The notes under the pieces are model-generated. The model searched no databases and was not told the origin of the DNA. It saw only the letters and a program-made list of their open reading frames with translations. Position numbers and translations under genes: made by a program. DNA of 7,945 nt from an uncultured Ruminococcus sp. (GTDB lineage: Bacteria > Bacillota_A > Clostridia > Oscillospirales > Ruminococcaceae). Positions 1 through 5,769 of the stretch are shown here, in pieces. The DNA is taken from NCBI GenBank assembly GCA_902782875.1, contig CACZPE010000352.1, forward strand, positions 1 through 7,945. Reading direction: 5' to 3'. How positions within the stretch are numbered: position 1 is the first letter of the stretch; every line of letters begins with the position of its first letter.

Positions 1-246
1 AACAGAGAGGGCACTCTCACGATATGCAATCCCCCCTACGGCGAGAGACTGCTTGAGATAAAAGAGGCAGAGCAGCTTTATACCGTCATGGGCAGGGTGT
101 TTTCCGCTGACAGGGATCATCCCTGCGCGGTAATATCTCCCCATGAGGATTTTGAGGGCTTTTTCGGCAAAAAGGCCGACAAGAAGAGAAAGCTCTATAA
201 CGGCATGATAAAGTGCGATCTTTTCCAGTACGGCTTAAAAAAGTAA
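1..246 (+). CDS. C-terminal end of a THUMP-type class I SAM-dependent 23S rRNA methyltransferase (partial)
   Basis: The reading frame is open from the first base and ends in TAA, giving the last 81 residues of a longer protein. The motif NPPYGERL lies at residues 10-17; NPPY is the catalytic motif IV of N2-guanine and N6-adenine methyltransferases, where Asn and Tyr hold the target amino group. The tail, with a KKADKKRKLYNG stretch followed by a short hydrophobic, cysteine-containing end, matches the C-terminus of the COG0116 family (RlmL N-terminal half / YpsC-like). This family transfers a methyl group from S-adenosylmethionine to a guanine N2 in 23S rRNA in the cytoplasm. The THUMP and SAM-binding parts lie upstream of the window and cannot be checked. 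The next gene begins 10 bases downstream, so the two are probably co-transcribed. The family call is firm; the exact target base is unknown. Confidence 0.85.
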   Translation, partial: NREGTLTICNPPYGERLLEIKEAEQLYTVMGRVFSADRDHPCAVISPHEDFEGFFGKKADKKRKLYNGMIKCDLFQYGLKK

Positions 247-256
247 AGGTGATAGC

Positions 257-892
257 GTGATACCCGATAAACTGAAGTCACAGCTTGAATTTCTGCTCGA
301 AGCGGACAAGATGAAGAGCATATACCGTCAGACATATATACTTGCCGATGAGAGCAGGGGAGCGTCTATGCGGGAATATGAGGTAGAGGCGGATACCCAT
401 CACAGACGTGAGAACGATGCGGAGCATTCGTTCCATCTCGCGCTGTTCGTTATGATACTTGCAGAGTATTCCAACGAGCCGATAGATGTGCTCAAGACGA
501 TAAAAATGGTCATAGTGCACGATATAGTCGAGATAGATGCAGGGGATACCTATTGCTATGACGCTGCGGGGAATATGACCAAGGCTGATCGGGAAAAGGC
601 CGCTGCAGACAGGCTTTTCGGGCTTCTCCCTCCGGAGCAGGAGAAGGAATACAGGGCACTGTGGGAGGAGTTTGAGCGCACAGATACCCCCGAATCGCGC
701 TTTGCCGCAGCAGTTGACCGTATGCAGCCCATGCTGCTCAACTACATGAAGGGCGGCATCAGCTGGCAGGAGCACGGCGCACAGTACGAAAAGGTATATG
801 ACCGCAACAGGCATATAGGCGACGGCTCTGATACCCTGTGGGAATATATGTCGGGACTTCTTGAAAACGCCCGTGAGAGCGGTATGCTGTGA
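257..892 (+). CDS. HD-domain phosphohydrolase, YfbR/HDDC2-like (probable 5'-deoxynucleotidase)
   Basis: A 211-residue cytoplasmic protein starting at GTG, with AAAGGTG at 246-252 as ribosome binding site. The metal-binding HD signature is complete: His57 in NDAEHS, His88-Asp89 in VIVHDIVEIDAGD, and Asp154 in AAAVDRMQP. Relatives such as E. coli YfbR and human HDDC2 are about 200 residues, bind a divalent metal and remove phosphate from deoxynucleoside 5'-monophosphates. The opening (LEADKMKSIYRQTYI, then RREND) and the C-terminal LWEY segment fit the clostridial branch of this family (HD_3 type). About 17 residues around 33-49 (including SMREYEVEADTHH) look like an insertion relative to the short version of the family that I recall. 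The stop overlaps the next gene's start. The phosphohydrolase fold is well supported; the nucleotide substrate is inferred from the family. Confidence 0.85.
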   Translation: MIPDKLKSQLEFLLEADKMKSIYRQTYILADESRGASMREYEVEADTHHRRENDAEHSFHLALFVMILAEYSNEPIDVLKTIKMVIVHDIVEIDAGDTYCYDAAGNMTKADREKAAADRLFGLLPPEQEKEYRALWEEFERTDTPESRFAAAVDRMQPMLLNYMKGGISWQEHGAQYEKVYDRNRHIGDGSDTLWEYMSGLLENARESGML

Positions 893-1335
893 TGAAAAAG
901 GTTATAATCATTATTATTGTTATCGCCGTTCTGGCGGCGATATTCAGCGGACCGATCAGATACAGGGCATATACAGGCGACAGGATAAAGGGCACCCTGA
1001 CTTTTAAAGGCTGCCAGGTACCCGCTGCAGACGATTTTGCAAACTGTGATGTGACGATAAAGGACAATACCGCTGTGACAGCAATTAAGGCAGGGGAGTA
1101 CGGGAAATATTCCTTTGATGTGAAAATGCCCGATGATACTGACCTTACTTTTGTATGCTATCAGTACAACTGGTGGAACGTTACAAAATTTGATCTTGAT
1201 ATAGTTGTATCTGACGATATCACTGTATCAGGCAAGGCCTCATGCATCACAGAAGCAGGCTTTAAAGAGTTCCATACAATAAACAAGGTCTGTCACAAGG
1301 GGGAGAAGACAGAGATAAGGATAGTTTCTCTGTAA
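892..1335 (+). CDS. Small membrane-anchored extracytoplasmic protein of unknown function
   Basis: I do not recognise this 147-residue protein. It opens with MKK and an unbroken hydrophobic run (residues 4-19, mostly Ile, Val, Ala), which is an uncleaved anchor or signal segment with the N-terminus inside. It lacks a lipobox cysteine. The rest, about 125 residues, should face outward. It alternates polar and hydrophobic residues like a beta-sandwich and has five cysteines (41, 52, 89, 118, 134) and an aromatic cluster CYQYNWWN near residues 89-96. I chose the ATG at 892, which overlaps the upstream TGA (TGATG), over a GTG three bases earlier; the overlap suggests coupled translation with the HD gene, since no strong ribosome binding site is visible. 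A strong hairpin follows the stop codon. The gene is real on length, start context and composition; its role is unknown. Confidence 0.7.
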   Translation: MKKVIIIIIVIAVLAAIFSGPIRYRAYTGDRIKGTLTFKGCQVPAADDFANCDVTIKDNTAVTAIKAGEYGKYSFDVKMPDDTDLTFVCYQYNWWNVTKFDLDIVVSDDITVSGKASCITEAGFKEFHTINKVCHKGEKTEIRIVSL

Positions 1336-1340
1336 CACAC

Positions 1341-1366
1341 AAAGCCCCGACACAGGTCGGGGCTTT
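1341..1366 (+). terminator. Intrinsic-type terminator hairpin after the unknown membrane protein gene
   Basis: AAAGCCCCGAC at 1341-1351 pairs perfectly with GTCGGGGCTTT at 1356-1366 around a four-base ACAG loop. The 11-bp stem has a GC-rich core, an A run on the 5' side and T's on the 3' side, and starts 6 bases after the stop codon. The T tract beyond the stem is short (GCTT), so part of the poly-U is inside the stem. It probably ends the transcript of the first three genes and may work in both directions, though no minus-strand gene needs it. Confidence 0.85.
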
Positions 1367-1389
1367 GCTTGATGAGAGGAGAAATGAAT

Positions 1390-1428
1390 ATGAATTATGA
1401 GAAATCTGTTATTTGTTGCCTTCCATAG
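1390..1428 (+). CDS. Possible 12-residue leader peptide ahead of the response regulator
   Basis: A tiny open frame reads MNYEKSVICCLP then TAG. An AGGAG at 1377-1381 sits 8 bases before its ATG, better spaced than many real sites nearby; an in-frame ATG at 1384 would add two residues but is too close to the AGGAG. A second mini-frame (1431-1478, 15 residues, MIPLKGDRYMKAIRK) starts two bases after the first one ends, and an inner ATG of it at 1458 has its own AAAGGTGA just upstream. Together they fill most of the 132 bases between the terminator and the regulator. They could be translated leaders that influence regulator expression, or chance. There is no homology to cite and no pairing attenuator hairpin that I can see. 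Confidence 0.22.
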   Translation: MNYEKSVICCLP

Positions 1429-1429
1429 A

Positions 1430-1435
1430 TATGAT
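1430..1435 (+). promoter_or_regulatory. Weak candidate -10 element for the response regulator
   Basis: TATGAT at 1430-1435 is the best -10-like hexamer between the upstream terminator and the regulator start. The nearest -35-like sequence, TTGTTG at 1413-1418, is only 11 bases away, which is too close, and nothing good lies at 16-18 bases. If used, the promoter would be weak or need an activator. A promoter must exist somewhere in 1367-1490 if the upstream hairpin terminates. Confidence 0.2.
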
Positions 1436-1498
1436 ACCCCTCAAAGGTGATAGATATATGAAAGCGATAAGAAAATAAAGCAAAAAGGGCGTGGAAAT

Positions 1499-2164
1499 AT
1501 GAAGCAGACTATTGCGATAATAGAGGATGATATCCATATAGGCAATATGGTAGAGGAGGTCCTCAGTTCAAACGGATATGATATATTGCGTGCATATTCG
1601 GGTACAGAAGCTGTTATGCTGCTTGAAAACAAGAAACCCGATCTTGTGCTTCTCGATCTTAATCTGCCCGGTATGAACGGAGAGGAGATACTCCCCGGTA
1701 TAAAGGATATACCTGTCATAGTTGTCAGCGCAAGAGCTGATACCGCAGACAAGGTGGGCCTGCTTCTGAGCGGAGCGTCCGACTATATCACCAAGCCCTT
1801 TGAGATAAATGAGCTGCTGGCAAGGATCACCGTACAGCTGAGAAAGGCGCAGAGCACAGGCAGCACATCGGTGCTCACATATAATGAGCTGGAACTCCAC
1901 ACCGATACTCTCACAGCCGTGATAGGCACGAACGAAGTCCGCCTTACACGCACGGAATGTGCGATCCTCAAGCTCCTTATGCTAAATCCCAATGTTCCTG
2001 TCGGCAGGACTACCATACTTGACCGCATCAGCGAAGATACCCCCGACTGCACAGAGGGCTCTCTCAAGCAGCATATAAGCAATATGCGCAAGAAGCTTGA
2101 GACTGCAGGGGGCAAGGATTATATCGAAGCGGTATACGGTATTGGCTTCAAGATGCGTTCATGA
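1499..2164 (+). CDS. OmpR/PhoB-family response regulator
   Basis: A 221-residue cytoplasmic two-component regulator. The N-terminal receiver (about residues 3-115) has the acidic pair Asp10-Asp11, phosphoacceptor Asp53 in LLDLNLPG, the switch residue Ser77 in VVSA, and Lys99 in ITKPF, so it should be phosphorylated normally. The C-terminal winged helix (about 125-221) has a recognition helix near 188-200 (SLKQHISNMRKKL) and the wing GIGFK, as in PhoB and OmpR. Translation probably uses the AGGG at 1486-1489. Its partner is most likely the histidine kinase at 6673-7560, because no other kinase gene is in the window and the transporter genes lie between the two. Regulators of this family bind direct repeats spaced one helical turn apart, and such repeats lie just after this gene at 2186-2227. 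Autoregulation is possible, but I see no matching repeat upstream of this gene. Confidence 0.93.
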   Translation: MKQTIAIIEDDIHIGNMVEEVLSSNGYDILRAYSGTEAVMLLENKKPDLVLLDLNLPGMNGEEILPGIKDIPVIVVSARADTADKVGLLLSGASDYITKPFEINELLARITVQLRKAQSTGSTSVLTYNELELHTDTLTAVIGTNEVRLTRTECAILKLLMLNPNVPVGRTTILDRISEDTPDCTEGSLKQHISNMRKKLETAGGKDYIEAVYGIGFKMRS

Positions 2165-2185
2165 TGGTAAAGATACCGTGTTTTT
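2164..2185 (+). terminator. Weak terminator-like hairpin at the response regulator stop
   Basis: ATGGTA at 2164-2169 can pair with TACCGT at 2174-2179 (one T-G wobble) around an AAGA loop, followed by GTTTTTATC with a five-T run at 2181-2185. The 6-bp stem is short and overlaps the last base of the stop codon. It may reduce read-through from the regulator into the transporter genes, leaving their expression mostly to the promoter downstream. It may also be chance. Confidence 0.35.
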
Positions 2186-2227
2186 ATCTTGATTAAATCT
2201 TGATATTTTCTTTGCCGCTTTCTTGAC
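2186..2227 (+). promoter_or_regulatory. Phased direct repeats, probable operator for the response regulator
   Basis: ATCTTGAT occurs at 2186-2193 and again, identically, at 2197-2204, an exact 11-bp period. A third, imperfect copy, TTCTTGAC, lies at 2220-2227, 23 bp further, close to two helical turns. Tandem half-sites one helical turn apart, on one face of the DNA, are the usual target of dimeric OmpR/PhoB-family regulators. The repeats lie between the regulator gene and the ATPase gene, just upstream of an extended -10 sequence, where an activator would act. That the neighbouring regulator binds here is inference. Confidence 0.5.
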
Positions 2228-2234
2228 TTTTCTG

Positions 2235-2243
2235 TGGTAATAT
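2235..2243 (+). promoter_or_regulatory. Candidate extended -10 promoter for the ABC transporter genes
   Basis: TGGTAATAT has the TGn extension and a near-consensus -10 (TAATAT). No good -35 lies 16-18 bases upstream; TTGACT at 2223-2228 is only 9 bases away. Weak or absent -35 together with upstream repeats suits an activator-dependent promoter. The predicted start, near 2249-2251, would leave a leader of only about 18 bases that begins at the ribosome binding site GAAAGGA (2251-2257). This short leader is the main reason for caution. Confidence 0.4.
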
Positions 2244-2268
2244 GCTTACAGAAAGGAATGATACAGAT

Positions 2269-3183
2269 ATGGAATACATACTCAGAACAGAGCATCTGTA
2301 CAAAATGTACGGCTCTTCAAAGGCTCTCAACGGTCTTGATATGAACGTGCCCAAGGGAGCAATATACGGCTTTGTCGGAAGAAACGGCGCCGGTAAGACA
2401 ACACTTATAAGAATGATATGCGGGCTGCAGTTCCCCACCGAAGGTTCGTTTGAGCTTTACGGCGTGAAGAATACAGACAAAAACTTCAGGAAGACTGCAC
2501 GCAGGATGGGAGCGGTAGTTGAAACTCCCTCCATCCATCTGAATATGTCTGCGTATGACAACCTGAAGCAGCAGCATCTTATGCTTGGTCTGCCGTCGTA
2601 TGATGATATCCCCGAGCTGCTCACGCTTGTCGGACTCGGAGATACAGGCAAGAAGCGCGCCAAGAACTTCTCTCTCGGTATGAAGCAGCGCCTCGGCATA
2701 GCAATGGCACTCTGCGGAGATCCCGATCTGCTTATACTTGACGAGCCTATCAACGGCCTTGATCCCCAGGGTATCGTTGAGATAAGAGAGCTGATACTCA
2801 AGCTCAACCGCGAAAGACAGATAACCTTTATCATATCAAGTCATATACTTGATGAACTTGCAAAGCTCGCAACACACTACGGCTTTATCGACGAGGGGCG
2901 CATAGTCAGGGAGATGAGCGCCGAGGAACTCGAGCAGGCTGTAAGAAAATGCGTGCGCATAAATGTCAGCGATATAGGAGTGCTTTCAAGAGTGCTTGAC
3001 GGTATGGGCTTTGAGTACAAGATACTTGATGACAATACCGCCGATATCTACGGCCAGCCTCATTTCTCCACCCTTGCAGAGGCTCTTGCCAAGGAAAACT
3101 GCAGCATAAGCTCGATGCAGGAGCATGATGAGAATCTCGAAGGATTCTATATGTCTCTCGTAGGAGGTGGAAGCAATGCTTAA
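2269..3183 (+). CDS. ABC transporter ATP-binding protein, BcrA/LanF type
   Basis: A 304-residue ATPase that should sit on the cytoplasmic face and drive the membrane proteins encoded next. It has Walker A GRNGAGKT (37-44), signature FSLGMKQR (134-141), Walker B LLILDEP (154-160), a D-loop NGLDP and the H-loop His192. The Q-loop position carries Glu85 (VVETPS) instead of Gln, a hallmark shared with lantibiotic-immunity LanF and bacitracin BcrA ATPases. The last 90 or so residues form the extra C-terminal domain common in this group. I start it at the ATG at 2269, giving the usual MEYILRTEHLYKMYG opening; an in-frame ATG at 2242 would overlap the candidate -10 and add nine atypical residues. 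GAAAGGA at 2251-2257 is the ribosome binding site. The gene ends 8 bases inside the first permease gene, implying coupled translation. The substrate is unknown; peptide or drug efflux is inferred from family. Confidence 0.93.
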   Translation: MEYILRTEHLYKMYGSSKALNGLDMNVPKGAIYGFVGRNGAGKTTLIRMICGLQFPTEGSFELYGVKNTDKNFRKTARRMGAVVETPSIHLNMSAYDNLKQQHLMLGLPSYDDIPELLTLVGLGDTGKKRAKNFSLGMKQRLGIAMALCGDPDLLILDEPINGLDPQGIVEIRELILKLNRERQITFIISSHILDELAKLATHYGFIDEGRIVREMSAEELEQAVRKCVRINVSDIGVLSRVLDGMGFEYKILDDNTADIYGQPHFSTLAEALAKENCSISSMQEHDENLEGFYMSLVGGGSNA

Positions 3184-3997
3184 TCTTCTTCGTTCAGATC
3201 TTTCACGCCTTTTCAGGCTTACCTCCTTCTGGGGATTTGTTATAATAACCGCGACCATGAATATTATGAGCAATGCGACTACCAACGTGGAATTCGATAT
3301 TTTTGAGGAACTTGAATTTCTGTGCGCGGGGCTCATGATACAGGGAGCAGTGATCATAGGCAATCTGATCGGCTCTGATTATACTCACGGCACTATAAGA
3401 AACAAGACCATTGCAGGACACAGCAGAGCGGAAATATTCTTCTCAAACTGGATAACAAGCTTTATCTGTATGATCATACTCACCGTGGAGTCCTACAGCC
3501 TTACAGTGATAGCAGGCCTTATGTTCAAGGGCACTTATACTACGGACACCACCACCACCATGACATTTTTAGGACTAACCATGCTGTTCCTGCTTGTATG
3601 TACTGCGTTTTTCACGTTCCTGTACATGACTGTGTTCTCGCAGAGCGCTTCGATGACTGCAGGTGTGATCGCAGCAGGCTTTGTGATCATAGCAACTGCC
3701 GCAGCGATATCGGATCTTATAGAACCAAAGTATATCGATGCGGAAACCGCTCAGACCATGATATCTTATGATATCCCGGTGGAGCAGGATCCCGAAGATC
3801 CCACAAGATATCTCAATCCCAATTATTCCGACGAAGGAAGCGCAACATCACGCAGGATAGATGTGCTGTCGCCTATATCGCATATAATAGCTCCCCGCGA
3901 TGAAAGACTTCCCGCGAATATAGCAGCTATGTGCACCGAATTTATTGTTTTCACCGCTGTCGGATTTATTATTTTCAGAAGACGTGATGTAAAATAA
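3176..3997 (+). CDS. ABC-2-type permease 1 of a four-gene paralogous array
   Basis: A 273-residue integral membrane protein with six predicted helices, near residues 17-33, 48-66, 93-117, 128-152, 157-181 and 247-267. Both ends are basic and should be inside (the end is FRRRDVK). The cytoplasmic loop after helix 2, with TIRNKTIAGHSRAEIFFSN, matches the conserved region of ABC-2 exporters that contacts the ATPase. Residues 182-246 form an outward-facing loop with KYIDAE, LNPNYS and DVLSPISHI, all shared with the next two permeases. The ATG at 3176 is chosen because AGGAGG at 3162-3167 is 8 bases before it and the resulting MLNLLRSDLSRLF start matches the paralogues; a GTG at 3167 is rejected. 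It overlaps the ATPase gene by 8 bases. It is most similar to permease 3. LanE/LanG-type permeases are the nearest described analogues I can suggest. Confidence 0.88.
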   Translation: MLNLLRSDLSRLFRLTSFWGFVIITATMNIMSNATTNVEFDIFEELEFLCAGLMIQGAVIIGNLIGSDYTHGTIRNKTIAGHSRAEIFFSNWITSFICMIILTVESYSLTVIAGLMFKGTYTTDTTTTMTFLGLTMLFLLVCTAFFTFLYMTVFSQSASMTAGVIAAGFVIIATAAAISDLIEPKYIDAETAQTMISYDIPVEQDPEDPTRYLNPNYSDEGSATSRRIDVLSPISHIIAPRDERLPANIAAMCTEFIVFTAVGFIIFRRRDVK

Positions 3998-4010
3998 CGG
4001 AGGAAAAAGT

Positions 4011-4853
4011 ATGTTCAGTATCATCCGTTCCGACCTGGCAAGACTTTTTAAGCTCAGATCGCTTCGGATATTTATGGTGATCACTGTCGTTTGTGATGTT
4101 TTGCTCACGGCTTTCAATTACTGGTATGATCATACGCTCGGTGAAGTGAATAATATCTTCGTGAATAACAGATTGGTGACACCCGGGCTGCTTATAGAGT
4201 GCGCGGTGGTCCTGGGCAATTTCATCGGCTATGATCATACCGACAGAACTATGGTCAACAAGATCATATCGGGGCACAGCAGGACAGAGATATTCCTGGC
4301 AACCTGGATAACGGGCTTTATATGTATGGTCATACTCACAGTCTGGACGCATATTGTGACGCTGACAGCAGGATTCTGCTTCGGCAGCGCCTATCTGGCC
4401 GATACCGGTCAGACGGTCCGACTGATCATGCTGACTTTTCTGATGATGCTGGTATGCACTTCGTTCTATACAGCACTGTATATGTCGGTGCCAATACAGA
4501 GCCTGTCAATGATACTGGGCATCTTTGCGGCTGTATTTGTCTTCGCAGCAAATACCCTCGCCGTACTCGGCTTCGAGGAAGAGAAGTATATAGATGCAGA
4601 AACTGCCCAGGTCCTTGAAGAAAACGGTCAGCCGGTAGATCCGGTCCCCGGGGAAACTGATAAATATTATAATCCCTACTATTCGGAAAAAGGCCGTACA
4701 CCGGCATGCATAACAGATGTGCTGTCACCGGTCTCGCATATCCTGTACCGCCATGATTCAAGGCTCATCGAAAACATCTGCGCCATGCTGTCGGAGAGCG
4801 TGCTGTTCACAGCTGGCGGGATCATAATATTCAGAAAACGCAGTATCAGATAA
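4011..4853 (+). CDS. ABC-2-type permease 2 of the array
   Basis: A 280-residue paralogue of the preceding protein with the same layout: basic N-terminus with SDLARLFKLRSLR, helices near 17-35, 56-73, 99-123, 136-160, 164-188 and 254-274, and a basic end, FRKRSIR. The first outward loop is a few residues longer than in permease 1. The cytoplasmic loop reads TMVNKIISGHSRTEIFLATW, a drift from the TIRNK form of the other three. The outward loop (189-253) keeps KYIDAETAQ, NPYYS and DVLSPVSHIL, but has a proline-rich piece, PVDPVPGE, where permeases 1 and 3 have a DPEDP-like piece. A strong GGAGG at 3999-4003 sits 7 bases before the ATG, and the gene lies 13 bases after the previous stop, so it is in the same operon. 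It probably pairs with another permease of the array and the single ATPase; which partner is unknown. Confidence 0.88.
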   Translation: MFSIIRSDLARLFKLRSLRIFMVITVVCDVLLTAFNYWYDHTLGEVNNIFVNNRLVTPGLLIECAVVLGNFIGYDHTDRTMVNKIISGHSRTEIFLATWITGFICMVILTVWTHIVTLTAGFCFGSAYLADTGQTVRLIMLTFLMMLVCTSFYTALYMSVPIQSLSMILGIFAAVFVFAANTLAVLGFEEEKYIDAETAQVLEENGQPVDPVPGETDKYYNPYYSEKGRTPACITDVLSPVSHILYRHDSRLIENICAMLSESVLFTAGGIIIFRKRSIR

Positions 4854-4872
4854 CAGCGGACTGGAGTACAAT

Positions 4873-5715
4873 ATGTTCAATCTCATTCACTCTGATCTGT
4901 CGAGACTGTTCAGGCTTGCTTCATTCAGGATCTTTATGGCAGTAACACTGCTACTGGATATCTTTCTTGAAATAACCGAATACGATTCGGATATCATCAA
5001 CAATGGAGAGCACGATGTGTACGGCAGTCTTCAGTTTTTATGCATAGGTCTGCTGATAGAGGGCGCTGTCATTATCGGCAATCTCATCGGTTCAGATCAT
5101 ACTGACCATACCATAAGGAACAAGATCATAGCCGGTTACACAAAGACGGAGGTGTTCTTTTCGTACTATGTGATCTGCTTCATCTGTATGCTTATACTGA
5201 CAGTATGGTCATATGCAGTGATACTGATATCAGGATTTGCCTTAGGCGGTATATATACCCCCGATGCAGGGACTACAGTGAAATTCATCGGCATGACGCT
5301 GCTGTTTATACTTGTGTGTGCTGCCTTTTTTACTGCGCTGTATCTGAATGTATTTACGCAGACCGTTTCAATGATGCTGGGGGTTCTCATAGCCGGTAGC
5401 GTAGTCATAATGACTTCGGGTGTGGTGACGGAGCTTACTGTGTCAAAATACATAGATGATGATGCGGCTGATACGATGATATCGTATGGCATTACGCTTG
5501 AACATGATCCGGATGATCCCGAAAAATTCCTCAATCCCGGTTATACAGAAGGCGGCAGTCCGTTTGTACGCCTAACAGATGTGCTGTCGCCTGTTTCACA
5601 TATCCTGTACCCCCATGAAGAAAGACAGAACGCGAATCTTCTGGCGGTCTCCGCTGAGATAATCGTATTCACAGCTGCGGGGTATATCATATTCAGAAAA
5701 CGCGATCTGAAGTGA
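4873..5715 (+). CDS. ABC-2-type permease 3 of the array
   Basis: A 280-residue paralogue, closest to permease 1. In the stretch from GAVIIGNLIGSD through helix 3 I count about 37 identical residues of 59 against permease 1. The start, MFNLIHSDLSRLFRLASFR, and the end, IIFRKRDLK, are the array's usual ends. The outward loop between helices 5 and 6 has KYIDDD, DPDDP, LNPGY and DVLSPVSHIL, so it follows permease 1 even in the DP-rich piece that permease 2 has lost. GGAG at 4863-4866 is 6 bases before the ATG, and the gap to the previous gene is 19 bases. A duplication of permease 1, or of a 1-2 pair, would explain the pattern. It is followed by a 30-base interrupted palindrome in the widest gap between permease genes. 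Confidence 0.88.
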   Translation: MFNLIHSDLSRLFRLASFRIFMAVTLLLDIFLEITEYDSDIINNGEHDVYGSLQFLCIGLLIEGAVIIGNLIGSDHTDHTIRNKIIAGYTKTEVFFSYYVICFICMLILTVWSYAVILISGFALGGIYTPDAGTTVKFIGMTLLFILVCAAFFTALYLNVFTQTVSMMLGVLIAGSVVIMTSGVVTELTVSKYIDDDAADTMISYGITLEHDPDDPEKFLNPGYTEGGSPFVRLTDVLSPVSHILYPHEERQNANLLAVSAEIIVFTAAGYIIFRKRDLK

Positions 5716-5718
5716 TCT

Positions 5719-5748
5719 TATACCCGATAACGATCGTCATCGGGTATA
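5719..5748. repeat. Thirty-base interrupted palindrome between permeases 3 and 4
   Basis: TATACCCGAT at 5719-5728 is the exact reverse complement of ATCGGGTATA at 5739-5748. Between them lies an inner palindrome, ACGATCGT (5730-5737), so only one symmetrical pair (5729/5738) breaks the symmetry. As RNA it would form a 10-bp stem with a partly paired loop. It is followed by GCTTATTGTAATGG, which lacks a terminator-like T run, so a full stop of transcription is doubtful. An mRNA-processing or stabilising hairpin, a partial attenuator or a dimeric DNA-binding site are all possible. Confidence 0.6.
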
Positions 5749-5769
5749 GCTTATTGTAATGGAGACAAA

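Noticed and set aside
278..814. A 178-residue open frame on the minus strand
   Set aside because: It lies wholly antisense to the HD phosphohydrolase, whose catalytic motifs are complete. Its translation shows no family signature and has an unnatural Cys- and His-rich composition typical of shadow frames.
2223..2228. TTGACT as the -35 box of the transporter promoter
   Set aside because: It is only 9 bases from TAATAT, and no acceptable -10 lies 16-18 bases downstream of it; it fits better as part of the third direct repeat.
2242..2268. Upstream in-frame ATG for the ABC ATPase
   Set aside because: It overlaps the candidate -10 element, lacks its own ribosome binding site and adds nine residues atypical of the family; 2269 fits GAAAGGA and the usual start of the domain.
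3167..3175. Upstream GTG start for permease 1
   Set aside because: The GTG lies inside the GGAGGTGG ribosome binding site itself; the ATG at 3176 is correctly spaced and matches the N-termini of the three paralogues.
4322..4618. A 98-residue plus-strand frame inside permease 2
   Set aside because: Out of frame within an intact paralogous gene and of unnatural composition; it has no counterpart in permease 3, so it is a shadow.
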